DNA of 64,000 nucleotides from Kiloniella spongiae (GTDB lineage: Bacteria; Pseudomonadota; Alphaproteobacteria; Kiloniellales; Kiloniellaceae), in the NCBI RefSeq assembly GCF_001026905.1, contig NZ_LAQL01000002.1, forward strand, positions 62,001 through 126,000, in the 5' to 3' direction. The notes beneath the pieces are model-generated. The model was not told where the DNA came from, did no database searches, and worked only from the letters and a program-made list of their open reading frames with translations. Below, in pieces: positions 24,683 to 36,145 of this stretch. Every line of letters begins with the position of its first letter. Within the stretch, counting starts at the first letter, position 1. Position numbers and translations under genes: made by a program.

Positions 24683-25195
24683 CTACTCCTTGAGTAACGT
24701 TCGCTGAATCAAGGCAAAAATCCATGAAAAAGCAGGGTATACAGCAACAGTTGTCAGGTTTTGAAAAATCACAGGCCTGTAATCAGGAATACCCGGTTCC
24801 AATAAGTATATTAAGACCCACTGAAATAGAAAAGCCAAACTGGAGAGAATAAAAAAATTAATCCAAAGCGCAGAGAACGATGCCCCAACAAGAAACTTAC
24901 GCTGGCCATTTAATGCCAAGCAAAACAGCAGAAGGATTAAAGGCCCAACACCCAACAAGATACCGGACAAAAGGTCATGAATAAACGCTAACCCGAAAAC
25001 AGCCCATATCGGCATCAAATCTGGACGATATAGTGTCCAATAAAAAACAGAAATTAAAAGGATTGAGGGAACAACCTCAGCCAGATTCGGGATGCGTAAA
25101 GGAACAAGAAATAATACAGTGAGTAGAAGCGTGATCGTGAAAGGACAGGCGGAACGGGCTAGTCCATCAATACGTTGCCAAAAGGTCGGATTCAC
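24683..25195 (-). CDS. mreD: Rod shape-determining protein MreD
   Basis: 170 residues, with five or so hydrophobic helices and the polytopic layout of MreD. The start is GTG, overlapping the mreC stop as GTGA, with GAGAGG upstream inside mreC; this gives tight coupling. MreD is the least conserved elongasome member, so identification rests on topology and its place between mreC and mrdA. Confidence 0.9.
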   Translation of the reverse strand: MNPTFWQRIDGLARSACPFTITLLLTVLFLVPLRIPNLAEVVPSILLISVFYWTLYRPDLMPIWAVFGLAFIHDLLSGILLGVGPLILLLFCLALNGQRKFLVGASFSALWINFFILSSLAFLFQWVLIYLLEPGIPDYRPVIFQNLTTVAVYPAFSWIFALIQRTLLKE

Positions 25196-26073
25196 TTTTG
25201 CCTCTCGGCCCCGCTATCCGAGTAAAGGATATCTAGGTTTTGCTTCAAGCCGTAATCTTCCAGACGCAAGAACTCCAGATGCCCCCAATCAGCGTAAGGC
25301 CGCACTTTGATTGAAACATCCGTCAAGGAATGAACAACGCCGATAGGCAATCCTGAGACAAAACCACCGCCTTGACCCGAAGTATAAATAGCATCACCGA
25401 CTTTTACATCCGCACCTTCGTCCAAGTAAAGTAGTGATGGTGAAGGAGAGTTATCGCCAGCCAAGATCGCTCTGGATCTGCTAGAGCCAACAAACACAGG
25501 AATACGGCTACTCAAATCAGTCAGTAGAATAACACGCGCAGAATGACGTCCAACCTCTGCCACGCGACCGGCTAAACCAAGACCGGTCATGGCCGCCTGG
25601 CCTTTTGTTATGCCATCCAAGCTACCAGAATTCACAACAACAGAACGCACAAAAGAGCCACCCTGATCAGCCACTACCATCGCTGTGGTTATATTTGGCG
25701 CGCGCGTCGGTTCAAGGTTAAGCATGCCCCGAAGAGAGGCGTTCTCACCCTGCAGTTTAGCAGCAGCAATTTGCCAGCGACGCAAATTTTCATTCTGACG
25801 CCGCAGTTCTTCGTTTTCAGATTTCAAAGCCACATAGTTTTGGGCAGTTTCAATGGTATCGCTTATCATAACCACAGGACGATTGGCGATTTCCATCAGA
25901 GGAGACACCCCGTCAACCACTGCTGTACGCACACGCTCGACACCAACATTTCCTGTTTTTGCAAGAATTATCAATGCAATAGCAACAACAATCAACACAG
26001 CATAAGCAGAACCATGAAGCCACGCCTGAACAGGCGTTGTCACATGACTGATGGCTCCAATCCTCTTATTCAA
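25192..26073 (-). CDS. mreC: Rod shape-determining protein MreC
   Basis: 293 residues. An N-terminal membrane helix (YAVLIVVAIALIILAKTG) is followed by a coiled coil (ALKSENEELRRQNENLRRW) and the two-lobed beta domain with VVVNSGSLDGITKGQAAMTG and YTSGQGGGFVSGLPIGVV. It is a periplasmic scaffold linking MreB to PBP2/RodA. The start is TTG with CAGGAG seven bases upstream; no better ATG exists before the membrane helix. 131 bp separate it from mreB. Confidence 0.95.
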   Translation of the reverse strand: MNKRIGAISHVTTPVQAWLHGSAYAVLIVVAIALIILAKTGNVGVERVRTAVVDGVSPLMEIANRPVVMISDTIETAQNYVALKSENEELRRQNENLRRWQIAAAKLQGENASLRGMLNLEPTRAPNITTAMVVADQGGSFVRSVVVNSGSLDGITKGQAAMTGLGLAGRVAEVGRHSARVILLTDLSSRIPVFVGSSRSRAILAGDNSPSPSLLYLDEGADVKVGDAIYTSGQGGGFVSGLPIGVVHSLTDVSIKVRPYADWGHLEFLRLEDYGLKQNLDILYSDSGAERQK

Positions 26074-26204
26074 GTTCTGCTCCTGTTACATTTAACATGA
26101 GATAATCGCCACAAACCTTTGAAAGTATTCCATATACTATACACCAAAAAGTTAAAAAATAACTTTTAAATTGATGACGACACAAAATAACTTCAAATTT
26201 GACG

Positions 26205-27547
<1,343 letters not shown>

Positions 27548-27572
27548 AAAAGGTGGGACAAACCCACCTTTT
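27548..27572 (-). terminator. Rho-independent terminator after ilvC
   Basis: AAAAGGTGGG / CCCACCTTTT form a 10-bp stem with a 5-base loop, followed on the minus strand by a run of seven T. It starts 20 bp after the ilvC stop. Confidence 0.9.
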
Positions 27573-27592
27573 CTTTAAAGCTGAAAGAAAAA

Positions 27593-28615
<1,023 letters not shown>

Positions 28616-28680
28616 TTATTCCTTCCTTACTGTAGCTATTCATAGCTATATCAAATAGAAAATCTCGTGGGTTGTATCGC

Positions 28681-29205
28681 CTAGAGCGCCTTTGCCCCGC
28701 GGGAAATGGCTACAACACCTGTCCGACTGACATCGATCAATCCTAAGGGCTGCATTAGATCAACAAAGACATCCAGCTTGTCACTTTTGCCTGTCATCTC
28801 AAAAACAAAGTGATCATGACTGGAATCAACAACACGGGCACGGAAAATATCCGCGATCCGCAAAGCCTCAACACGCTTTTCACCAGCACCGGCAACTTTG
28901 ATCAAAGCAAGTTCTCTTTCAACAGAAGTCCCTTCCTTTGTCAAATCACGGACGCGGTGAACAGGAACAAGGCGCCCCAACTGGGCTTTAATTTGTTCCA
29001 AAATCTGGGCCGTACCAGATGTTACGACTGTAATTCGAGAAAGACCGTGTGCGACATCAACCTCGGTCACAGTCAAACTTTCGATGTTATATCCACGGCC
29101 TGAAAACAGACCAATAACTCTGGCTAGAACGCCAGGTTCGTTATCAACAAGAACCGCTATCGTACGGCTTTCAATATTTGTATCCATCGGCGCCATGGGA
29201 CGCAT
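28681..29205 (-). CDS. ilvH: Acetolactate synthase small (regulatory) subunit
   Basis: About 174 residues. The N-terminal ACT domain is TIAVLVDNEPGVLARVIGLF then GRGYNIESLTV, with the C-terminal ALS_ss domain after it. It activates the catalytic subunit and confers valine feedback. In-frame ATGs at codons 1, 4 and 7 leave the exact start open; the first is written here. 78 bp after ilvB. Confidence 0.96.
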   Translation of the reverse strand: MRPMAPMDTNIESRTIAVLVDNEPGVLARVIGLFSGRGYNIESLTVTEVDVAHGLSRITVVTSGTAQILEQIKAQLGRLVPVHRVRDLTKEGTSVERELALIKVAGAGEKRVEALRIADIFRARVVDSSHDHFVFEMTGKSDKLDVFVDLMQPLGLIDVSRTGVVAISRGAKAL

Positions 29206-29283
29206 ATCCTAACAATAGTTTTGTCACAATCTATTCCGCAAAGTTTTCATTCAAAGCAATACGGAAAACAAATCAATCCACAA

Positions 29284-31047
29284 TTAGACGAGGACCATTC
29301 CCTCTTCGGAGATAGGCTTCGCAGCTGAATCTTCAGGGCCAAGTAACATTTCGTAATGCGCTGCGCCTGATGGAATCATCGGATAGCAATTCTCTTCTTT
29401 TGCAACCTGACAATCAAAGATAACCGGCTCAGGAGAATCAATCATTTCCTGAAGCATCTGATCCAGATCTTCCGCTTTTTCACAGCGCATCCCCTTCAAT
29501 CCGAAGGATTCAGCCAGTTTCACAAAATCTGGCAACGCATCAGAGTAACTTTCAGAATGGCGGTTACCGTGCAATAGCTGTTGCCACTGACGCACCATGC
29601 CCATCCATTGGTTATTCACAATAAAAATCTTAACAGGTAACTTGTACTGAGCAATTGTACCCAGCTCTTGCATGTTCATCATGAAAGAAGCTTCACCGGA
29701 AATATCAATCACCAGATCTTCACGGTGCGCAAGTTGAGCTCCGACAGCTGCCGGAAGACCATAACCCATTGTCCCCAGACCACCAGACGTCATCCATTTT
29801 TTGGGTTCGTCAAAATGGAAGTATTGTGCAGCCCACATCTGATGCTGACCAACCTCTGTCGTAATATAAGGTTTACGATCTTTGGTTAGTTCATAGAGAC
29901 GTTTGATTGCATGCTGAGGCTTGATAATCGGACCGTCCTGCACATAACCCAGACAGTCTTTCGCGCGCCATTCATCAATACGTAACCACCAAGCCTTTAG
30001 AGATTTGGTATCAAGAGAATGTTTCTTTTCTTTCCAGATCCGAAGAATCTCTTCAACAACACGTCCAGCATCACCAACAATCGGCAGATCAACCATGACA
30101 TTTTTGTTAATAGAGCTGGCATCAATATCGATATGTATTTTCTTGGAATCCGGAGAGAATTCATCAATGACACCGGTAATACGGTCATCAAACCGTGCAC
30201 CAACGTTAATCATGACATCACAGTTATACATAGCAAGATTGGCTTCGTATGTACCATGCATGCCAAGCATACCAAGAAACTGTTTATCTGTTCCCGGGTA
30301 AGCTCCCAAGCCCATCAAAGTGGTTGTACAAGGTGCCCCCGTCAAACGAACAAGCTCTGTCAAAACAGCCGAAGCAGAAGATCCAGAGTTGATCACCCCA
30401 CCACCGACATAAAAAACAGGCCGCTTTGCGTTCGCGATAAGTTCAACAGCTTCGTTAATATGATCCACTTCGCCATTAACCTGTGGACGATAGCTTCTAT
30501 GCTTTACATCTTCCGGGGCAAGATAGGTATCAATTTTGCCCTGCTGAACATCTTTTGGCAGATCGATAACAACCGGCCCTGGACGTCCGTTTTGCGCGAC
30601 ATAGAAAGCTTCGTGCATTGTGCGAGACAAAGTTTCGATATCACGTACAAGATAGTTATGTTTTGTGCAGGGACGTGTAATGCCTGTTGTATCTGCTTCC
30701 TGAAACGCATCGTTACCAATTAGATGCGTTGGAACCTGCCCTGTAAGGCAGATCAAAGGAATTGAATCCAAAAGAGCATCTGTCAGGCCGGTAACAGCAT
30801 TTGTTGCGCCTGGACCAGAAGTGACAAGGACGACACCGACTTTACCAGTAGATCGCGCATATCCTTCCGCTGCGTGCACCGCACCACCTTCTTGACGAAC
30901 CAAAACATGTTTAATGTCGTTCTGTTTGAAGATAGCATCATAAATCGGTAGCACTGCACCGCCAGGATAGCCAAACACGGTGTCCACACCCTGATCTTTC
31001 AGGGCTTTGATCACTATTTCCGCGCCGGTAAACTGTTCGGTCGCCAT
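29284..31047 (-). CDS. ilvB: Acetolactate synthase large (catalytic) subunit
   Basis: 587 residues from MATEQFTGAEIV. The TPP-activating glutamate lies in HVLVRQEGGAVHAAEGYA, and the TPP/Mg2+ site is DISGEASFMMNMQELGT plus NNQWMGMVRQWQ. It condenses two pyruvates, or pyruvate with 2-oxobutyrate. I chose the ATG with GAGAGG about nine bases upstream; in-frame upstream starts sit on top of that site. About 130 bp of leader precede it after miaA; I did not find a convincing leader peptide. Confidence 0.97.
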   Translation of the reverse strand: MATEQFTGAEIVIKALKDQGVDTVFGYPGGAVLPIYDAIFKQNDIKHVLVRQEGGAVHAAEGYARSTGKVGVVLVTSGPGATNAVTGLTDALLDSIPLICLTGQVPTHLIGNDAFQEADTTGITRPCTKHNYLVRDIETLSRTMHEAFYVAQNGRPGPVVIDLPKDVQQGKIDTYLAPEDVKHRSYRPQVNGEVDHINEAVELIANAKRPVFYVGGGVINSGSSASAVLTELVRLTGAPCTTTLMGLGAYPGTDKQFLGMLGMHGTYEANLAMYNCDVMINVGARFDDRITGVIDEFSPDSKKIHIDIDASSINKNVMVDLPIVGDAGRVVEEILRIWKEKKHSLDTKSLKAWWLRIDEWRAKDCLGYVQDGPIIKPQHAIKRLYELTKDRKPYITTEVGQHQMWAAQYFHFDEPKKWMTSGGLGTMGYGLPAAVGAQLAHREDLVIDISGEASFMMNMQELGTIAQYKLPVKIFIVNNQWMGMVRQWQQLLHGNRHSESYSDALPDFVKLAESFGLKGMRCEKAEDLDQMLQEMIDSPEPVIFDCQVAKEENCYPMIPSGAAHYEMLLGPEDSAAKPISEEGMVLV

Positions 31048-31181
31048 TGGTTTCATTCCTCTCAAACAACTGGCTTTTCAATGATGTGCAATCCTAACTC
31101 CAATGCCTGTAACAAGAAAAGGAGCAAAAGGCCAAGATTCTCTAGCCTTCCTTTTTGGTTGCGAGCGCGAAAACTAGCGTT

Positions 31182-32132
31182 TTAGCAAGAAGGGGTCAAG
31201 CCGCTTTGGCGAATAAAATTAAAAAAATCACCCTGTAATCTTTCCGAATATTTCTCATTTACAGTTCTAGCGTCATTATATTGTGTTCTGATCCATGTCA
31301 TCTGCCTTTTTGCATAACGACGGGTATTTTGCTGCGCGCGCGAAATTGCGTTCTCCAGACTCGCCTTTCCCTGGATATATTCAGTAAGTTCCGGCACGCC
31401 CAAAGCTTTCATAATAGGCAAAGAAGGATCAAGGGATAAGGCAAGCAAATCTTCCACTTCTTTTAAGCCCCCCTGATCCAACATAATTTCAAATCGTTTA
31501 TTGCAATTATCGTAAAGATCTTCCCGGGGCGGCACCAAGGCAAAACGGATAAAATCATAATCAGGTACCTTGCCTTCCGCTTCCCTTTGCCAATGCAAAA
31601 GAGACTTCCCCGTATGAGTGGCCACTTCCCACGCCCGCGCCAATCTTTGACTGTCACCGGAATTAAGCTTTGCTCCCATTTCAGGATCAAGAAGAGAAAG
31701 CTCTGCCTTAAAAGCTTCGCCCCCTATCTGCGCCAAGAGCGTCCGACCTTTTTCGCGAACAGTATCCGGAATATCAGGAACCTCTGCGATCCCTTTTTCC
31801 AATGCCCGGATATACATCCCTGTACCGCCAACAAGAATTGGCACCTTGCCAAGCCCGTGAACTTCGTCAATTTCCCCGATAGCCATGGTTCGCCACTGCT
31901 CTACAGAACATTTTCCAGAGCCGGGGATCGTTCCATATAAACGATGGGGAACCTTTTCCAAAGACTCCTTATCAGGACGGGCGGTGATCACATCAAGCTC
32001 TTTGTATATTTGCATGGAATCCGCATTGATGATTTCCCCATCCAGAGCTAGAGCCGCATCAACACCCAAAGCAGATTTCCCGCTTGCGGTCGGTCCCGTT
32101 ATGACAATTACTTTCGGCTTATCGTTGATCAC
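31182..32132 (-). CDS. miaA: tRNA dimethylallyltransferase MiaA
   Basis: About 316 residues. VIVITGPTASGKSALGVDAA is the P-loop, NADSMQIYKELDVITARPD the tRNA/DMAPP site, and YAKRQMTWIRTQ the C-terminal signature. It adds an isopentenyl group to A37 of tRNAs reading UNN codons. The open frame extends 28 codons further upstream, but I prefer the GTG (MINDKPKVIV) with AGAGAAG about seven bases before it, since homologues begin close to the P-loop. Divergent from serB, close by. Confidence 0.93.
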   Translation of the reverse strand: MINDKPKVIVITGPTASGKSALGVDAALALDGEIINADSMQIYKELDVITARPDKESLEKVPHRLYGTIPGSGKCSVEQWRTMAIGEIDEVHGLGKVPILVGGTGMYIRALEKGIAEVPDIPDTVREKGRTLLAQIGGEAFKAELSLLDPEMGAKLNSGDSQRLARAWEVATHTGKSLLHWQREAEGKVPDYDFIRFALVPPREDLYDNCNKRFEIMLDQGGLKEVEDLLALSLDPSLPIMKALGVPELTEYIQGKASLENAISRAQQNTRRYAKRQMTWIRTQYNDARTVNEKYSERLQGDFFNFIRQSGLTPSC

Positions 32133-32241
32133 GTCTGGCTTCTCTGCTTTAACAATGTCTATCAGGTTCCTACTATAACCTGATCTGAAGAGCCACAAAA
32201 ACAAATCAGAACCCACAAATCAGACCCGAGGTCACGTCCCC

Positions 32242-33135
32242 ATGCGTTTTGTTGCCACCCTTGTTGCCCGCCCCAATAGTTCCTTGCTGGATCACGCAAC
32301 TATTCAGTCGATTTCCACATGCCTGACAGAACATGGTGCATCGTTGGAAGAACAGGACTGGCTCTCAGATGGGGAGGCTTGTGATGTTTTCTTTTCTGGC
32401 CTCGCAATTAAAGAAGCCAAAGAATTGATATCGCAGGAATTACTCGGAAGCCCTTTTGATTTTGCCGTTCAAGAAACGACAAACCGACGCAAAAAGCTGC
32501 TCGTAGCTGATATGGAATCGACCATTATAGGTCAGGAAATGATTGATGAGCTTGCCGTTCGCCATGGAATCGGCGACCAGATAGCCAAAATAACAGAACG
32601 ATCCATGCACGGCGAATTAAACTTTGAGGAGTCACTCAGAGAAAGAGTTGCTCTATTGAAAGATATCGCCGAAAGCGAACTCACCGCAATATCAAGCCTC
32701 ATGAAGTTAAATCCCGGTGCAGATACATTGGTCAAAACCATGCGTAAACACGGTGCCTATACGGCATTGGTCTCTGGCGGCTTTACATTTTTTACAGCTC
32801 AGATTCGCGATTTATGTCAATTCAATGAAGATCGAGCAAACATGCTTAACATAGAAAATGCAAAACTGACCGGCACAGTGACAGAGCCTATTTTGGGCAG
32901 AGAAGCCAAATTGGAAGCAACAGAAGATCTTATTCAAAAACTGGGCATCACCCTGAACGATGTTTGCGCTGTTGGCGACGGCGCAAACGATCTCGCAATG
33001 TTGTCAGCCGTTGGTATGGGTGTCGGTTATCACGCAAAACCAATCGTACAGGAGACTGCAGAATATCAGGTCAAACACACTGATCATCTGGCTCTACTTT
33101 ACTATCAGGGTTACAGCAAAGAAGATTTCGCTTAA
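32242..33135 (+). CDS. serB: Phosphoserine phosphatase SerB
   Basis: 297 residues: an N-terminal variable domain, then the HAD phosphatase. The nucleophile motif reads ADMESTIIG around residue 92, so the usual DxDST is DMEST, with Glu where the second, acid/base Asp is normal. Motif II is LVSGGFTFF, and motif III GDGANDLAML is intact. It performs the last step of serine synthesis. GAGGT lies about twelve bases upstream. Closed by a strong bidirectional terminator. Confidence 0.95.
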   Translation: MRFVATLVARPNSSLLDHATIQSISTCLTEHGASLEEQDWLSDGEACDVFFSGLAIKEAKELISQELLGSPFDFAVQETTNRRKKLLVADMESTIIGQEMIDELAVRHGIGDQIAKITERSMHGELNFEESLRERVALLKDIAESELTAISSLMKLNPGADTLVKTMRKHGAYTALVSGGFTFFTAQIRDLCQFNEDRANMLNIENAKLTGTVTEPILGREAKLEATEDLIQKLGITLNDVCAVGDGANDLAMLSAVGMGVGYHAKPIVQETAEYQVKHTDHLALLYYQGYSKEDFA

Positions 33136-33165
33136 ACGAGCCTTCCCGACAAATCACTGCAATCA

Positions 33166-33202
33166 AAAAAGGGCGTCCCCCGATAAAAGGGACGCCCTTT
33201 TT
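33166..33202. terminator. Bidirectional terminator between serB and deg protease gene
   Basis: AAAAAGGGCGTCCC and GGGACGCCCTTTTT form a perfect 14-bp stem with a 9-base loop; A/T tracts serve both strands of the convergent junction. Confidence 0.95.
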
Positions 33203-33222
33203 CATTAGAGAAATATCTCTGA

Positions 33223-34761
33223 TTACGAATCAAGCTTAATCGCAACCCAGGAGTATTCACCTTGCTTGAAGACCAACAGAGTAACAACTCTGAAACCAGC
33301 GTCTTTGGCCTTACCAACCAGTGATGCCACCTGTCCTGGATCAGATACTTCTTCCTGATCCACTTCGACGATTACATCCCCGGGGCGCAGGCTCTTCTCG
33401 GCCGCACTGCTATTAGGAACAACATCGGTGATGACCACACCATTAACGCTATCATTCAGCTTAAAGCGTTGTCGAGTTTCACCATCAAGCTTGCCAAGAT
33501 AGAGACCGAGATCATCAACCTTGCTTGTTCTGCGCTCATTTTTCTTCTCTGTTTTAGAAGGCGCAACCGCAGCAACAACGTCATCATCTAGCTGGCCAAG
33601 ATCAACCTGTACTGTTTTTCGTTTTCCTTTACGCCAAACCACCACATCAACTTCGCGACCGATCGGCGTTTCAGCCACCATCAACGGAAGCTTCCGCATC
33701 TCAGGAACCTTGCGACCATTAAATTCCAAAATAACGTCGCCCTGCTTGATACCAGCCTTCTCAGCCGGACCACCTTCTGCAACAGAAGCAACAAGTGCCC
33801 CACTTGCTTCATCCAGACGCAGACCTTCAGCCAATTCTTCCGTTACCGTTTGAATGTGAACGCCAAGCCAGCCCCGTCTTACTTCGCCATGCGATTCCAG
33901 CTGCTCGATAATATTTTTTGCCATAGTCGAAGGAATGGAGAAACCAATACCAACTGACCCACCTGATGGAGAGTAGATTGCAGAGTTAACACCGATGACC
34001 TCACCGTCCATATTAAACAGCGGACCACCAGAGTTACCGCGATTAATCGCTGCATCCGTTTGGATAAAGTTATCATAGGGGCCGGAACGAATATCACGTG
34101 AATGGGCAGAGATAATACCAGCAGATACAGACCCGCCGAGGCCGAAAGGATTCCCGATTGCAACAACCCAATCGCCAATACGGGATTTGTTAGAATCGCC
34201 CCATTTGGTTTCAGGAAGATCAATTTTTGTATCGACCTTCAGCAAAGCCAAGTCAGTCTTTTGATCTGTACCAATGATTTCAGCATCAAGAACAGTTCCA
34301 TCCTGCAAACGAACCGCGACTTCATCAGCACCATCAATCACATGATGGTTGGTCACGATCAGACCATCTGAATCAATAATAAAGCCTGATCCCTGGGCTC
34401 CACCACGGCGAGGCTGTTGTGGGCCACGCCCGCCTCTACGTTCAAAGAAATCTCGGAAAAACTCTTCAAAATTTTCACCTTGAGGGATTTGTTGCTCCCC
34501 TTCAGTCTGTTCACTCGGCTCGATTGTTTGCGTCGTAATAATATTCACAACAGAAGGTAAGAGCTCTTCAGCTAAGTCAGCAAAACTATCTGGCGCTGAA
34601 CGGGCCTTCGCCGCAGCAGCCATAGAAAGCACACCAATAGCGACAGTCACACCGACAAGCCATTTTTGTAAACTTTGCCATCTTTGTAAATTCTGGTTGT
34701 CGGTTACGGCCTTCGCCACCGCCACAGCGCGGTTTCTTGTATTATCCGCTCTTTTTATCAT
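33223..34761 (-). CDS. Deg/HtrA-family periplasmic serine protease (Do type)
   Basis: 512 residues. An N-terminal membrane/signal segment (WLVGVTVAIGVLSMAAAAKA) precedes the trypsin-like domain with His in TNHHVIDGADEV, Asp in KTDLALLKVD and Ser in NRGNSGGPLFN, and two PDZ domains (VASVAEGGPAEKAGIKQGDV and VVPNSSAAEKSLRPGDVIVE). It acts in envelope protein quality control. GGAG lies nine bases before the ATG; an upstream TTG is in frame but unsupported. It shares direction with DUF2065 and hflKC upstream, a common proteostasis neighbourhood. Confidence 0.95.
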   Translation of the reverse strand: MIKRADNTRNRAVAVAKAVTDNQNLQRWQSLQKWLVGVTVAIGVLSMAAAAKARSAPDSFADLAEELLPSVVNIITTQTIEPSEQTEGEQQIPQGENFEEFFRDFFERRGGRGPQQPRRGGAQGSGFIIDSDGLIVTNHHVIDGADEVAVRLQDGTVLDAEIIGTDQKTDLALLKVDTKIDLPETKWGDSNKSRIGDWVVAIGNPFGLGGSVSAGIISAHSRDIRSGPYDNFIQTDAAINRGNSGGPLFNMDGEVIGVNSAIYSPSGGSVGIGFSIPSTMAKNIIEQLESHGEVRRGWLGVHIQTVTEELAEGLRLDEASGALVASVAEGGPAEKAGIKQGDVILEFNGRKVPEMRKLPLMVAETPIGREVDVVVWRKGKRKTVQVDLGQLDDDVVAAVAPSKTEKKNERRTSKVDDLGLYLGKLDGETRQRFKLNDSVNGVVITDVVPNSSAAEKSLRPGDVIVEVDQEEVSDPGQVASLVGKAKDAGFRVVTLLVFKQGEYSWVAIKLDS

Positions 34762-34955
34762 TCGCGATTTCTCCAACTATTCTTGTCGCATTTAGCGAGT
34801 AACGAATACTTATGCTCAAACCAATCAGATTCAAGCTATGTTGTTTCTGACGATGGGGGAGGAAATGGGCGTAATTGTGACTTCCACGTGACATTTCACC
34901 CATTATTGTCCTTTAATATTTCATGTTAATACTTCACAGCAGTTAAAGCACTTAC

Positions 34956-35144
34956 CTAAAATGATTTGATAATCCAAATCAAAAAAACACCGATAACGGC
35001 ACAACTCAGACCACCTGCACGCAATGCGCTTGGCGACATCTCGTTCAGAAGCTCTAACAACTGTCGTAATCTATGGGGGAAAAGCGATAAAAAGATTCCT
35101 TCAATGACAAGAACCATCGCCAAAGCAGTTAAAAATTCGGTCAT
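34956..35144 (-). CDS. DUF2065 (YjeT-like) small membrane protein
   Basis: 62 residues with two hydrophobic helices (LTALAMVLVIEGIFLSLFP and GGLSCAVIGVFLIWIIKSF) separated by a RLRQLLELLNEMSPSALR linker, the layout of the YjeT/DUF2065 family. These are often found just after hflC, as here. Function unknown; association with the HflKC complex is inferred only from neighbourhood. Confidence 0.88.
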   Translation of the reverse strand: MTEFLTALAMVLVIEGIFLSLFPHRLRQLLELLNEMSPSALRAGGLSCAVIGVFLIWIIKSF

Positions 35145-35195
35145 CTCAACATCACTACTTATTTATCAAATATTTTCTACTTATATGCCACAAAA

Positions 35196-35228
35196 AAAGC
35201 GGCGACATCTCAAAGACACCGCCGCTTT
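35196..35228 (-). terminator. Terminator or attenuator between hflC and DUF2065 gene
   Basis: AAAGCGGCG / CGCCGCTTT form a 9-bp GC-rich stem with a 15-base loop. On the minus strand seven T follow, so most hflKC transcripts should end here and the DUF2065 gene is read through or has its own promoter. Confidence 0.85.
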
Positions 35229-35246
35229 CATCATTATTAAACCAAC

Positions 35247-36128
35247 TTATTCAGCTGATTTATCCGGCCCATCCACACTAGAGAAGAAATCAAAGAAATC
35301 ACTATCTGGTGAAATCACCATGTATGTCCCTTTGGTACTTAACGCTTCTTCATAAGCCTGCATGGAACGATAGAATTTGAAGAATTCTGGATCTTGCCCA
35401 TAGGCATCATTCAAGATCTTTGTAAGAGCAGCATCACCCTGACCACGCAGGATTTCAGATTCTTTTTTGGCTTCCGCCGTCAGAACTGTCACTTCACGAT
35501 CAGCACTGGATTTGATCCGCTGTGCCAACTCGAAACCTTGCGCACGGAACTCAGCCGCTTCTCTTTCTCGTTCCGTTTTCATCCGGGCAAAAACAGCTTG
35601 GCTGGTTTCATTCGGCAGATCAGCACGACGGATACGAATATCCAGCACATCAATACCAAAACGTTTAGCTTGCTCATTTACGTGCTTGAGAACACGTGCC
35701 ATGAAAATATCACGCTCCGGTGACAACACCGTGCTCAAAGTTGCTTTACCGAGCTCACCACGAAGCCCCGCATTAACAACTGTTCCCAAACGGGCACGGG
35801 CACCTTCTTCAGAACGTACAGTTTTAAAGAACTGTAAAGGATCATCGATTTTGTAACGGGCAAACGCATCGACAAGCAGAGGCTTCTGATCCGAAAGGAT
35901 CATACGCTCTACTGGTGGGTCGAGATTAAGAACACGCTTCTCATATCTCTGAACATCCTGCCATGGTAATTTCCAGTCCAACCCAGGCTCTGAAACCGTT
36001 TTGATTGGATTACCAAACTGTAGAACCATTACCTGTTCGCGTTGATCCACTGTGAAAAGCATGCTGCTGGTAAGGAAAGCAACAGCAACAACAACAACTC
36101 CAACAATGAGAGTAATTTTATTATTCAT
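35247..36128 (-). CDS. hflC: HflC, FtsH protease modulator
   Basis: 293 residues. One N-terminal membrane helix (ITLIVGVVVVAVAFLTSSML) precedes the SPFH/band-7 domain (VLQFGNPIKTVSEPGLDWK) and a charged coiled region (KTEREREAAEFRAQGFELAQ). With HflK it forms a cage around FtsH in the inner membrane. I start at the ATG preceded by GGGAG at eight bases; an earlier in-frame GTG lies within that site. Nine to seventeen bp after hflK. Confidence 0.96.
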   Translation of the reverse strand: MNNKITLIVGVVVVAVAFLTSSMLFTVDQREQVMVLQFGNPIKTVSEPGLDWKLPWQDVQRYEKRVLNLDPPVERMILSDQKPLLVDAFARYKIDDPLQFFKTVRSEEGARARLGTVVNAGLRGELGKATLSTVLSPERDIFMARVLKHVNEQAKRFGIDVLDIRIRRADLPNETSQAVFARMKTEREREAAEFRAQGFELAQRIKSSADREVTVLTAEAKKESEILRGQGDAALTKILNDAYGQDPEFFKFYRSMQAYEEALSTKGTYMVISPDSDFFDFFSSVDGPDKSAE

Positions 36129-36145
36129 AAGACTCACTCCCGACC

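Noticed and set aside
26147-26167. AAAAGTTA/TAACTTTT stem between mreB and mreC
   Set aside because: A/T-only stem of low stability in an AT-rich gap; could be chance, so not listed as a terminator.
30019-30723. 234-codon plus-strand frame inside ilvB
   Set aside because: Antisense to ilvB, composition of a shadow frame, no recognisable motif.
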